A stretch of 64,000 nucleotides of DNA from Dyadobacter sp. CY347 (GCF_021502655.1 NZ_JAKFFT010000002.1:1302001-1366000); one strand, 5' to 3'. Positions 9,708 to 18,136 are shown, counted from the first letter of the stretch. Numbers and translations are program-made. Notes: generated from the letters alone by a model not told the origin.

Positions 9708-10017
9708 TTAAGTTACTGGTCTAAACCTTTCATTTCCCAGATCATTTGTGGTTAGCCTTATTTCATTCGGAAAACACAACTTAAGTGGTCTTGAACTTCC
9801 TTGTAGCCATTGCTTATATGTGGGTAATTCAATAAACAAGTCAGCCCATTAATCCGTTTTTACATACTGCTCTGTATTTGTTCACCGCCAATGGACATTG
9901 ATGCAGGAGAAAGTTGTTGATACTAAATTCACCCGTAGTTGTGTATTTGATTTGTAACGTATAGTCATCAAACAATTTGTCTACTACTTCCCTGATCAGA
10001 ACACTAGGTATGATGGA
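9708..10017 (-). pseudogene. Degenerate, frameshifted gene of unknown family
   Basis: Translation of the minus strand gives two abutting protein-like segments in different frames. The first runs from about 10017 to the TGA at 9841-9843 and includes VLIREVVDKLFDDYTLQIKY and HQCPLAVNKYRAVCKNG. The second picks up at about 9846 and runs to the TAA at 9708, including ADLFIELPTYKQWLQGS and LCFPNEIRLTTNDLGNERFR. No start codon is seen at the 5' end, where an in-frame stop lies just upstream. The composition is coding-like, with amphipathic segments and no poly-AT drift, so it looks like a decayed gene of about 100 codons. I do not recognise the family. Confidence 0.45.
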
Positions 10018-10140
10018 TTAATCTGCACTCTGTAAACTGAAAATTGCTTTTTTTCCCCTTAGCGTTTGTCCTACGACAAGTTAATGCTAGTCGGTGGCCA
10101 TAAATTAATAATGCGGCAAGACATCTGCCAGCCAGATTGG

Positions 10141-10173
10141 ATTTATAGGAAAAACATATGTCATCCTATAAAT
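10141..10173. repeat. 10-bp perfect inverted repeat
   Basis: The arms ATTTATAGGA (10141-10150) and TCCTATAAAT (10164-10173) are exact reverse complements with a 13-base centre. No T-tract follows on either side, so an operator or a decayed element end is as likely as a terminator. Confidence 0.4.
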
Positions 10174-10276
10174 TAGACCGGTCAAGTTAAGCACCATTAT
10201 TGGCCATAGTTTGTTTTTGTATTTTTACAGTTGTAAATTTACAGCTATAATTAATGCATTCAAAATTTTAGACGAA

Positions 10277-10432
10277 ATGAATAAAACAATTTTAGTTCCG
10301 ACAGAATTAGGCCCCTGGTTTTATTTGAAGGTTTTAACCAGTTTGACTATTATATATACCTGTTTTTTAAGCAGCAGCAATCGTGGAAAAATTAAGGTGC
10401 AATTTAATGAAGACAGGTGGTTAGGCATTTAA
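10277..10432 (+). CDS. Small ORF with a UspA-like N-terminus (possibly a remnant)
   Basis: About 51 codons from the ATG at 10277; an upstream in-frame ATG at 10211 gives 73. The first residues MNKTILVPTEL match the usual start of Bacteroidetes universal stress proteins (MKTILVPTDFS), but what follows (a hydrophobic stretch, then KIKVQFNEDRWLGI) does not continue the family. It may be a truncated or rearranged UspA gene or simply chance. A terminator-like hairpin at 10504 lies downstream, which supports transcription through here. Confidence 0.25.
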   Translation: MNKTILVPTELGPWFYLKVLTSLTIIYTCFLSSSNRGKIKVQFNEDRWLGI

Positions 10433-10503
10433 CCTGAAATAGCGGGCAATAAGTTTAGGTATATGCTCATGGCTGATTACTATAATTTCCTAAATACTTT
10501 TAT

Positions 10504-10543
10504 AAGCCTGGCGGAAATTCTTTGCCGACGCCGGGCTTTCTTA
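10504..10543 (+). terminator. Rho-independent terminator candidate
   Basis: AAGCCTGGCG (10504-10513) pairs with CGCCGGGCTT (10529-10538), with one G-T pair in the stem, followed by TCTT. It precedes the next gene by about 30 bases, so it would end transcription from the small ORF region. Confidence 0.55.
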
Positions 10544-10568
10544 CTCTGGTCTTATAAACAATGTTCAT

Positions 10569-11252
10569 ATGAAATGGTCTTTTGTAATACGACAAAAAGT
10601 TAAAGCGGCAGTAGTACTTGCCGGTATTTTAGTAGTGATAATGCTTGCTTCTCTAAGTACGAATCAGACGATACAGGTTATGGATCAAAGTCTGGAATCT
10701 GTATTTGTAGACCGTTTACAACCAGCTGTTGATCTTATGTTTTTGAGCGAAAACTTATATAACAGACGGCTTGTGGTGCAAGGGTATTTAACCGATTCAT
10801 CCTCCATCTTGACAGGAGCACCGGTTAAAACCCCAGGTATTGACAATTCCGAGCGCAACCGTCTGATCAGTAGCTTTGAGAAGACTTCATTGACTCCTTT
10901 GGAAGCAAAAAAACTTTCCTATTTTAAAGATCGATTGAAAGCTTATGATAGGCTCGAAAATTCCGTTCTACAACTTATCAGTAGCAATCGCCATCAAGAG
11001 GCCGGACTTTTGTTTGGAGATCAGGGAGCAATTATTTTCCGGGAAGCTGTTTCAACTCTTCATTCTATTGCTCAAATACAGTCAGATGCGGGTAAGAAGA
11101 CAATAAAAAGCGCCCACGGGCAAGCAGCAGGAGGGCTGATCAATATTTCTCTTTTAATTGCAGTCTGTATTGTAATAGGACTCGTTATTTTAAACCTACT
11201 TAAAAACCAAAGTCTGGTTGATCAAAAATCAGAGACGTTTCATTTAAACTAG
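10569..11252 (+). CDS. Four-helix-bundle MCP-type sensor domain protein without output domain
   Basis: 227 residues: a membrane helix at about 13-30 (KAAVVLAGILVVIMLASL), a long helical extracytoplasmic region of about 150 residues rich in LAEN/ERNR heptads, and a second membrane helix at about 190-210 (GLINISLLIAVCIVIGLVIL). It ends 17 residues after that helix. This is the MCP four-helix-bundle ligand-binding layout of chemoreceptors and sensor kinases, but no HAMP, methyl-accepting or kinase domain follows, either in this frame or just after the stop. Short stand-alone forms are known in Bacteroidetes, so it may be complete rather than truncated. Confidence 0.7.
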   Translation: MKWSFVIRQKVKAAVVLAGILVVIMLASLSTNQTIQVMDQSLESVFVDRLQPAVDLMFLSENLYNRRLVVQGYLTDSSSILTGAPVKTPGIDNSERNRLISSFEKTSLTPLEAKKLSYFKDRLKAYDRLENSVLQLISSNRHQEAGLLFGDQGAIIFREAVSTLHSIAQIQSDAGKKTIKSAHGQAAGGLINISLLIAVCIVIGLVILNLLKNQSLVDQKSETFHLN

Positions 11253-11563
11253 CAGCTTGGCAGATAAGCTTTTGTATCAAAAGACGCTAGATTATTGCGC
11301 GGATTGAGATTTTTCTTACAAATGGGCGGATCATACGCAACTATGAGATTATTCTCTAAAACAGCCCGGTGGTTAAATGTAATCTAGATGATATCAGTAA
11401 ATGAAGGTTTGGAGCTAATGCGCATCTATTATAGTTGAACTTAGTGTAAATAGAGTACCCTAAACTGTAACCTTGCACCAACATTCAGGGCACATTAACA
11501 AACGGTCGCATGTTGTGAACAAGCACTACAAACACGACACTCCGTTTCAGGAACGAAGGTTTA
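11253..11563. other. Intergenic, nothing recognisable
   Basis: About 310 bases after the sensor gene. Only short frames interrupted by stops occur on either strand. A weak CTTTTG/CAAAAG repeat around 11270-11285 could be a poor terminator. Confidence 0.3.
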
Positions 11564-11737
11564 ATGAGTAATCAATCTAACATGGCACAGCCAACACGCA
11601 TTACAATTTTCAAGGATAAGGGCGCTATACTCGTTGCCGTTTTTACCTTTGTAGGTTCTGACACAGGTATTGAATCATTCTCTTATCGCCAATGGCACCT
11701 TAATACCATGACCATTGTAAACTCTCAAGTGATTTAG
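11564..11737 (+). CDS. Possible small protein of 57 residues
   Basis: ATG at 11564 to TAG at 11735-11737. The sequence has a balanced composition (ITIFKDKGAILVAVFTF, then GSDTGIESFSYRQWH), which could be two beta strands and a loop. No family is recognised and no promoter or ribosome-binding site was identified, so it may be a remnant of a longer gene. Confidence 0.25.
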   Translation: MSNQSNMAQPTRITIFKDKGAILVAVFTFVGSDTGIESFSYRQWHLNTMTIVNSQVI

Positions 11738-11923
11738 TACGAGGAAAACATTTAAATATATTTTCAATCAGGGAAGTTGAGAATTAGGGGATCGAAAAAT
11801 TTCAAGGATTTATATAGTTATGACCCATGAAGAAAAGGTCACTGAGATGATTGTCTAAACGGGTTTTTAAGCTGCCAAAATCGTAACTTTTAATACTAAT
11901 TTAAATTAATAACCGCACATACA

Positions 11924-13261
11924 GTGACTTCAGTTCAATCCTTCATGACCCGGATTATCGATCGAAATCCTGGTGAAAATGAATTTCACCAGGCAGTCCA
12001 AGAGGTGGCCGAAACAATTATTCCATTTATTGAGGATAAGCCGCATTACCAGAAAGCTAAAATCCTGGACCGGATCGCGGAACCTGAGCGCGTCATTATT
12101 TTCCGGGTTCCTTGGATGAACGATCTGGGCGAAGTGGAAATTAACCGGGGTTACCGTGTCCAGATGAGCAGTGCGATTGGCCCCTACAAAGGTGGCCTTC
12201 GCTTTCATCCATCTGTAAACTTGGGTACGCTTAAATTTCTTGCATTCGAGCAAATCTTTAAAAATAGTCTGACCCAGCTTCCAATGGGAGGCGGTAAAGG
12301 CGGGGCTGATTTTAATCCAAAAGGAAGGAGTGACCGTGAGGTGATGTTCTTTTGTCAGAGCTTCATGACGGAGCTATTTCGTCACATTAGCTCGGATAAT
12401 GATGTTCCTGCCGGGGATATTGGTGTCGGAGCAAGGGAGATCGGATTTTTGTTTGGTCAATATAAGCGGCTGAAAAATGAGTTTACCGGGGTATTAACGG
12501 GTAAAGGTGCGAGCTACGGCGGAAGTCTGATCCGTCCGGAAGCAACAGGATACGGCGTTGTGTATTTTGTGGAACAAATGTTGAAACAGCGGCGCGACAG
12601 CATCAAAGGGAAAAGGGTGGTCATTTCGGGGTCAGGAAATGTAGCACAGTACACGCTTGAAAAGTGTATCGAGCTCGGCGCCAAAGTGGTAACGCTTTCT
12701 GACTCATCAGGTTACATTTTTGACGAACAAGGCATTGATGCTGAGAAGTTTGCCTATATCATGCACCTTAAAAATGAAGAGCGGGGGCGGATTAATTTGT
12801 ATTCTGACAAGTTCGGATGTGAATTTGTATCAGGGAAAACGCCTTGGGAGGTTCCATGTGATATTGCACTGCCAAATGCTACACAGAACGAACTTGACGC
12901 GGATGATGCCAGGCTGCTAATTAAGAATGGTTGTTTTTGTGTAGCAGAAGGCGCCAATATGCCTTGTACGCCGGAAGCGATTGAAGTATTTGAAAATAAT
13001 GATATTTTATATGCCCCAGGAAAGGCAGCAAATGCAGGTGGCGTAGCCGTTTCAGGGCTTGAAATGTCTCAAAATTCGCTTCGTTTATCTTGGTCGCGTG
13101 AAGAGGTCGATAGGAGATTGCAGGAAATTATCTTGAATATCCACTTGACATGCTTGCGTTACGGCCGTAAGGGAGATGGGCGCATGAGCTATATGCAGGG
13201 GGCCAATATAGGAGGCTTTGTCCGGGTAGCTGATGCTATGCTTGCGCAAGGGCTTGTTTAA
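11924..13261 (+). CDS. gdhA: NADP-dependent glutamate dehydrogenase
   Basis: 445 residues matching the hexameric GdhA family (about 447 residues in enterobacteria) end to end. Visible are the EPERVIIFRVPW start of the core, FKNSLTQLPMGGGKGG with the catalytic lysines, DVPAGDIGVGAREIG, the Rossmann GSGNVAQY, and the C-terminal FVRVADAMLAQG. It converts 2-oxoglutarate and ammonia to glutamate with NADPH. A GTG start at 11924 is chosen because the first residues (TSVQSFMTRI) still align; an ATG lies seven codons in. The glutamate synthase genes are about 31 kb away, so both ammonia-assimilation routes are present. Confidence 0.95.
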   Translation: MTSVQSFMTRIIDRNPGENEFHQAVQEVAETIIPFIEDKPHYQKAKILDRIAEPERVIIFRVPWMNDLGEVEINRGYRVQMSSAIGPYKGGLRFHPSVNLGTLKFLAFEQIFKNSLTQLPMGGGKGGADFNPKGRSDREVMFFCQSFMTELFRHISSDNDVPAGDIGVGAREIGFLFGQYKRLKNEFTGVLTGKGASYGGSLIRPEATGYGVVYFVEQMLKQRRDSIKGKRVVISGSGNVAQYTLEKCIELGAKVVTLSDSSGYIFDEQGIDAEKFAYIMHLKNEERGRINLYSDKFGCEFVSGKTPWEVPCDIALPNATQNELDADDARLLIKNGCFCVAEGANMPCTPEAIEVFENNDILYAPGKAANAGGVAVSGLEMSQNSLRLSWSREEVDRRLQEIILNIHLTCLRYGRKGDGRMSYMQGANIGGFVRVADAMLAQGLV

Positions 13262-13651
13262 ATAGAGAACCTGACCACACTACCGTGCAAAGCTAATATC
13301 GACATTGCATAATATCTCTTTAACACTACGGGGGAGGATGACAGCTATGCAGGAGCAGGGTATTATCATTAAGGTATATATTTGTTATTTTGTACCCTAC
13401 ATTGCTAGGGTTAATACATCCGATAAGGCCAAAACAGGTGCTGACTGCTGGCAAAAGACAATATCTTAATGTCAGATCAAAAATGACCTGGATAATATGG
13501 TGATGCAATCTGATCATCGAATTATTAGCGAGCAGCAATAGTAGGATATTGCAAACCCATTGATTGAGGAGTTCTCTGATTTTTATTTAGATGCTGCATA
13601 AACTTTCCGAAACGACCTATCATATTTTTTAATATAGGACACTCCGGCCAC
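13262..13651. other. Intergenic between gdhA and DUF202 gene
   Basis: About 390 bases. A 42-codon frame near 13355 and a minus-strand 70-codon frame exist but have no protein-like pattern. No clear hairpin terminator follows gdhA. Confidence 0.3.
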
Positions 13652-14044
13652 ATGAGTACAGAACAAGATAGCAATCCATCAGTATTTACGCCTAATGACC
13701 ATCTGGCTAATGAACGGACTTACCTTGCTTGGTTAAGGACAGGGATCGGCATCATGGCCTTTGGATTTGTGGTTGTAAAGTTTTCACTGTTTGTAAAACA
13801 GATTGGTTTTGTGCTGCAAACACAAGTTGCTACGCCTTCGCATGCATATTCAGCCATTATTGGGATTCTTTTGGTCGTCCTAGGTATGCTTGCCATTCTG
13901 TTTGCCTTTTTGCAGTACCGTAGAACTGAAAAGCAACTTAAAACCGGGCGGTATAAACCAACAACTTTACTGACCACCATTCTTACCGGAGTCATTTTAG
14001 TCATCAGTATTCTATTAATTGCTTATCTACTGCTAAGTGTGTGA
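13652..14044 (+). CDS. DUF202 family membrane protein
   Basis: 130 residues. NDHLANERTYLAWLRTGIGIMAFGFVVVKF at the N-terminus is the DUF202 (YidH) signature and includes the first helix; two more helices follow at about 65-90 and 105-128. The family consists of small inner membrane proteins of unknown function. The gene appears monocistronic. Confidence 0.88.
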   Translation: MSTEQDSNPSVFTPNDHLANERTYLAWLRTGIGIMAFGFVVVKFSLFVKQIGFVLQTQVATPSHAYSAIIGILLVVLGMLAILFAFLQYRRTEKQLKTGRYKPTTLLTTILTGVILVISILLIAYLLLSV

Positions 14045-14381
14045 TACCGCCTGTATGTATGGTCATAGAAAGTCTTTAGGCAGTAGACATCTAGATTAAT
14101 CATTGCCGGGCTGTTTGCACGTACAATTCGGCTTAAAAACACCTTTACAAAGCCGATTACAATCTATTACGACGAATGCAAAGCCATTTGGATTACGTGA
14201 GATTCCTGTCACGCAAATTTAAAATAGGTTCATCATTCCTCCTGAAAGCAATATAGTTAGGTACGTAAAAGACCTGGTTTCATAGCCATTGAAGAATATG
14301 GTGACCTGGCCGATTTTAACGTATGTGTAGGGCTTGTTGTTAGAAAAAATAGTTATGCCGAAAGACAGCAAACCAGTGCGT
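14045..14381. other. Intergenic with a protein-like remnant
   Basis: About 340 bases before the Rrf2 regulator. A plus-strand frame from 14261 to the TAA at 14381 reads PGFIAIEEYGDLADFNVC and then VGLVVRKNSYAERQQ, which looks coding, but an in-frame stop sits directly upstream and no start codon is available. It is best read as a short leftover of an unidentified gene. Confidence 0.3.
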
Positions 14382-14412
14382 AAAATAAAAGAGTAAAAAG
14401 TATTTTATTTTC
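14382..14412. promoter_or_regulatory. AT-rich inverted repeat upstream of the Rrf2 gene (candidate operator)
   Basis: AAAATAAAA (14382-14390) and TTTTATTTT (14404-14412) are inverted copies with a 13-base centre, ending about 33 bases before the regulator start. Rrf2 proteins usually bind AT-rich dyads and often control their own gene; that this dyad is the site is inference. Confidence 0.45.
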
Positions 14413-14445
14413 CGAATCTTGAAGATATATTTGCACATAAACCAG

Positions 14446-14889
14446 ATGCAGATGTTTTTTTCAAAAACGTGCGAATATGCAATAAGAGCGGTCATTTTTG
14501 TTGCCCAGAAGTCAGAAGGAGGCAGGAAAGTGGGTATTAAAGAAGTTGCGGCTGGTATTGATTCACCGGAACACTTCATTGCCAAAATCCTTCAGGAACT
14601 CAGCAAACGTGAGCTCATACAATCCAGTAAAGGTCCAAATGGCGGCTTTTATGTTGACAGCATTGCCCGGAGTAATACATTGGCCGATATTGTCAGGGCG
14701 ATTGACGGGGAAAAAATATTTAAGGGCTGCGGGCTTGGGTTAAAAAGTTGCTCTGAAACAAAGCCTTGCCCACTGCACAACGATTTTAAAGAAATCAGAA
14801 CAAAAATGCATCGCACGTTACAGTCTGCGACGATTGGGGAGTTTAATGAGAATTTGAACTTAGGACTGAGCTATATTAAAGAGAGATAA
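14446..14889 (+). CDS. Rrf2 family Fe-S transcriptional regulator
   Basis: About 147 residues from the ATG at 14446; the ATG at 14452 (MFFSKTCEYAIRAVIFVA) is equally likely, and the further start at 14419 is less so. The winged helix is followed by the Rrf2 wing SSKGPNGGFYV. A three-cysteine segment (CGLGLKSC, SETKPC) gives C-x6-C-x5-C, as in cluster-bearing IscR/NsrR/RirA proteins that sense NO, iron or redox. It lies 43 bases upstream of the oxidase operon and points the same way. With haemoglobin and RIC downstream, an NO- or oxygen-responsive repressor is likely. Confidence 0.85.
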   Translation: MQMFFSKTCEYAIRAVIFVAQKSEGGRKVGIKEVAAGIDSPEHFIAKILQELSKRELIQSSKGPNGGFYVDSIARSNTLADIVRAIDGEKIFKGCGLGLKSCSETKPCPLHNDFKEIRTKMHRTLQSATIGEFNENLNLGLSYIKER

Positions 14890-14892
14890 AAT

Positions 14893-14926
14893 TTTCAATA
14901 TTAAAAGATATTAGGGTCTTAATATA
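14893..14926. promoter_or_regulatory. Imperfect AT-rich dyad between rrf2 and the oxidase gene
   Basis: ATATTAAAAGA on the left and TCTTAATATA on the right form an imperfect inverted repeat around a TATTAGGG centre, directly before the oxidase ATG at 14933. The position suggests an operator for the Rrf2 protein or a promoter element; there is no direct proof. Confidence 0.3.
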
Positions 14927-14932
14927 TATAAT

Positions 14933-17038
14933 ATGACTGCTGTTAGTAAGTATAAGATTATAAGTAGCGTATGCCTTTTGATTTATTTGGTTGCAACTCC
15001 TGTATATGCAAATAGCCTATTTGGACAAGCCGTTATGCTATCGGTAGGAATCGTTGCATTGGTGATGGCCCTAGGTGTGCTTTTCATTGCGATCCTGACC
15101 AAAAACGTTGTTCAACATGATCTGATTAATAAAATCAACCCGGGCAAACAGGATTATTCAAGATATCTCCATAACCTGAATAGCCAACAGATTTCTTTGC
15201 TGCTCGACCGGATGGGGAAAAAGCAGCATTTAGGGGTTATTGCGCTCGCTATGCTTAGTTTGGTAAGTTTTCCTTCACACGCACAGTCGAGCCAACCAAC
15301 TGCTGACTCGCTGCTGAGCCAAGGAGGTATTTTAATTACCATTGTCCTGATATCAATCCCTGTGCTGGCAGGCGCTATCTTCTTATTTTTCAAGATCACC
15401 GACACATTAAATAGGTATAGAAACCAGCAGCGCGTGGCAGAGGCCGGGCGTGTGGCAGTATATCTGGGGGGTATTGAAGGTGAGGATCTTGCAGAAACAC
15501 TGCAACGAAGAAAAGATGCGCTGGATTTTGCATTGAGTCATAATGAACTGTCGGGCGCATTACCGGCCAACGACCATAAAGGGCTGATCAACAATGTAGA
15601 GCATGAGGCATCACTTCCATTTGTGGCACGTAAAAGAAAGGCGCACGTTCGTCCGAAAGTAGACCCGCAACTTTCCAGGCTTGTCACCTGGTTCATCATC
15701 ACAGCTACTTTCTGGCTTGTTTTCGGGACGACGGTCGGGGAATACATTGGGATAAAATTTGTTGCGCCGGATGCAGACCAATTCAGCTGGCTGAGCTTTG
15801 GGCGATTGCGGCCGGTCCATACCAATGCCGTTTTCTGGGGCTGGGCATCACTGGCGATGCTGGGGTTGGGTAACTATGTTGTGCCCAGGGTGAGCAATAC
15901 AAATCTGTTCAGCATAAAACTGGGATGGTACACATTGATCCTTATTAACACGGCGGTGGTACTGGGCACGTTGTGTTTGATGGCCGGAATCAATAATGGG
16001 GGCGGGGAGTACCGGGAATACATATGGCCGGTGATGCTGCTGTTTGGCATTGGGCTTCTGCTAACATTGATCAATTACTTTAAGACAGTTGCGAGCCGCA
16101 CCACGAAGGAGATCTATATTTCAAACTGGTACATTGTCTCTTCCGTAATTTTCGGAATTGTGATCGCGGTCGTTGCATATGTGCCTCTTTGGCAAAATGG
16201 GCTGGGTGAAACGATCATTCAAGGCTATTACATGCACCAGGGTGTTGGAATGTGGTTCATGCTGTTTACGCTCGGGATCGTTTACTACTTCCTGCCCCAG
16301 CAGCTCAATAAACCGATCTATTCGTATAGCCTGGGTATACTTGCTTTTTGGACCCAGATCCTTTTTTATACACTCATTGGTACCCATCATTTTGTTTTCA
16401 GTGCGATTCCCTGGTGGCTTCAAACGGTCGCAATTGTAGGTAGCGTGGGCATGATTATCCCTGTGGTGGCAGGTACAACCAACTTCCTGCTGACCTTCAA
16501 AGGCGCGTGGTACAAGATCACCGACAGCTATACACTTCCGTTCTTTTTAACGGGTATCCTTTTTTACTTTACCGGTTCCTTGCAAGGAACTGCCGAAGCA
16601 TTCCGGTCTACCAATCTGCTATGGCATTTCACTGATTTTACTGTCGCCCATTCCCATTTGACGATGTATGGCATTATATGCTTTTTGCTATGGGCAGGCA
16701 TTTACGCACTCATGCCGCGTATTACAGGCCAGGAGCCGCCGCAAATCACGGTTGGTGCACACTTTTGGCTGGCATTGATCGGGCTATTGTTTTACACGAT
16801 ACCATTGATGTATGGCAGTACCATGCGCGGGCTGATGTGGATGGAGGCCAAGCCTTTTATTGACTCAGTGAGTTTTATGGCGCCGTTTTGGCTCTGGCGG
16901 GCAATTGGTGGAAGCCTGATGTGGCTCTCACACCTGTTTTTCGCTTATAATCTTTACCGGATGATGGTGACGCCGGGCACGGTTGATATTAAAAAAACGG
17001 CATTTGAAAAGCTGAGATCTATCGATCACGTGTCCTGA
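14933..17038 (+). CDS. Divergent cbb3-type haem-copper oxidase subunit I with extended N-terminus
   Basis: 701 residues. The C-terminal ~470 residues form a 12-helix subunit I. Ligands are all present: His296 (VHTNAVFWGW) and His575 for low-spin haem b, His573 for haem b3 (TVAHSHLTMYG), and His435 (MHQGVG), His485 and His486 (GTHHF) for CuB. Tyr479, six residues before His485, matches the cross-linked tyrosine of C-family oxidases. The Glu that follows the helix VI His in cNOR is Gly here, so an O2 reductase is favoured over an NO reductase. The first ~235 residues are extra: two or three membrane segments with signal-like stretches and a charged linker. CcoO/CcoP-like haems are encoded next. 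Confidence 0.8.
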   Translation: MTAVSKYKIISSVCLLIYLVATPVYANSLFGQAVMLSVGIVALVMALGVLFIAILTKNVVQHDLINKINPGKQDYSRYLHNLNSQQISLLLDRMGKKQHLGVIALAMLSLVSFPSHAQSSQPTADSLLSQGGILITIVLISIPVLAGAIFLFFKITDTLNRYRNQQRVAEAGRVAVYLGGIEGEDLAETLQRRKDALDFALSHNELSGALPANDHKGLINNVEHEASLPFVARKRKAHVRPKVDPQLSRLVTWFIITATFWLVFGTTVGEYIGIKFVAPDADQFSWLSFGRLRPVHTNAVFWGWASLAMLGLGNYVVPRVSNTNLFSIKLGWYTLILINTAVVLGTLCLMAGINNGGGEYREYIWPVMLLFGIGLLLTLINYFKTVASRTTKEIYISNWYIVSSVIFGIVIAVVAYVPLWQNGLGETIIQGYYMHQGVGMWFMLFTLGIVYYFLPQQLNKPIYSYSLGILAFWTQILFYTLIGTHHFVFSAIPWWLQTVAIVGSVGMIIPVVAGTTNFLLTFKGAWYKITDSYTLPFFLTGILFYFTGSLQGTAEAFRSTNLLWHFTDFTVAHSHLTMYGIICFLLWAGIYALMPRITGQEPPQITVGAHFWLALIGLLFYTIPLMYGSTMRGLMWMEAKPFIDSVSFMAPFWLWRAIGGSLMWLSHLFFAYNLYRMMVTPGTVDIKKTAFEKLRSIDHVS

Positions 17039-17072
17039 AAGCGAGTATTACTATCCCATTTAATTTGACATC

Positions 17073-18092
17073 ATGGATTTTTTCGATAATCATAACAAAC
17101 TATTTGGCGCTGCGTTCCTGCTCTTTATCGGCTTAACTGCTTTCGTGGCCGTATTGCCTGCCATAGATAATGAGCAGAACAATGCGCCGCTGCCAAGTGC
17201 AGTGCCGCTCAGTGATGCGGCGATCAGGGGAAAGGCATTGTATGTTTCTAATGGATGCGTGGCCTGCCATACCCAGCAGGTCCGTAATGTGGATATGGAC
17301 AAGGTTTGGGGCCAGCGGCCCGGGCTTGCGGCAGACTATGCTTCCAACCGCCGAACGGATTTCTGGCGTAATACGGCCACGCTGATGGGTACTGAGCGGA
17401 CCGGGCCCGACCTGACCTCGATCGGAAGCCGGCAGCCCAGCCGGGAATGGAACCTGGTGCATTTATACAACCCGCGCATTGTGATCAAGCAGTCCATTAT
17501 GCCGGCTTATCCCTGGCTGTTTGAAAGTAAAGCTGAGCCGGCAAAAGAGGATGTGGTAGTAAATGTTCCTGATGCGTTTCAAAGACAAGGGATGACTCTG
17601 GTAGCTACTCAGGACGCACTGGACCTGGTCGCTTATTTGCAATCATTGAAACAAGCGGAACTCCCAGGCGCGGCGGGACCTCCGGCCTTTTTATACGCAA
17701 AGCAGGAACAGAAAACGGAAAGTACGGATCAGTCCACGCAGTCCGATACTGAAACTTCCGAAAATGGCCAGATGCTTTACGCCACCCATTGTCAGGCATG
17801 TCATCAGGAAAGCGGGGAAGGTTTGAAAGGCGCTTTCCCACCTTTGAAAGGTAGTACAGTTGTAGTCGATAAAGATCCTTCATTAATCGTAAACATCATC
17901 ATGCGGGGCTATGATGCCCGCCAGGAATACGGGGCAATGCCCGCTGTGGGAGCGAATGCAGATTTAAGTCCGGAGCAAATAGCCGCCATTATTAACCATG
18001 AGCGCAGCAGCTGGGGCAACAATGCACCAAAGGTATCGGTAAAGGAAGTGGAGCAGATTGTGCAGAAAATCAAGGAAATGCCTGTGCAATAG
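17073..18092 (+). CDS. CcoO-like subunit fused to a second cytochrome c domain
   Basis: 339 residues: a membrane anchor at about 10-30 and a CcoO-type monohaem domain with CVACH at residues 62-66 followed by TQQVR. Conserved RTGPDL and MPAYPWLF (axial Met) come next, then a low-complexity Q/T/S/D linker at about 212-232 and a class I cytochrome c domain with CQACH at 240-244 and a MPAVG methionine. The layout merges CcoO with one CcoP-like haem, so it can carry electrons from soluble donors to the adjacent subunit I. Genes for CcoP, CcoQ, CcoG, CcoH and CcoS are absent nearby. Confidence 0.82.
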   Translation: MDFFDNHNKLFGAAFLLFIGLTAFVAVLPAIDNEQNNAPLPSAVPLSDAAIRGKALYVSNGCVACHTQQVRNVDMDKVWGQRPGLAADYASNRRTDFWRNTATLMGTERTGPDLTSIGSRQPSREWNLVHLYNPRIVIKQSIMPAYPWLFESKAEPAKEDVVVNVPDAFQRQGMTLVATQDALDLVAYLQSLKQAELPGAAGPPAFLYAKQEQKTESTDQSTQSDTETSENGQMLYATHCQACHQESGEGLKGAFPPLKGSTVVVDKDPSLIVNIIMRGYDARQEYGAMPAVGANADLSPEQIAAIINHERSSWGNNAPKVSVKEVEQIVQKIKEMPVQ

Positions 18093-18136
18093 ATGCCATG
18101 ACGGCATTTGTAAAATTAAACGAATTCAGATTTGAT

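Noticed and set aside
14045..14260. Retrotransposon-like RNase H stretch (translated TKPITIYYDECKAIWIT)
   Set aside because: A short stretch resembles copia-type RNase H, but it is interrupted by stops, there is no further support, and such elements are not expected in a bacterium.
14933..17038. Nitric oxide reductase NorB
   Set aside because: The region around the haem ligands looks NorB-like, but the helix VI glutamate typical of cNOR is glycine and the C-family cross-link tyrosine is present, so an oxidase is the better call.
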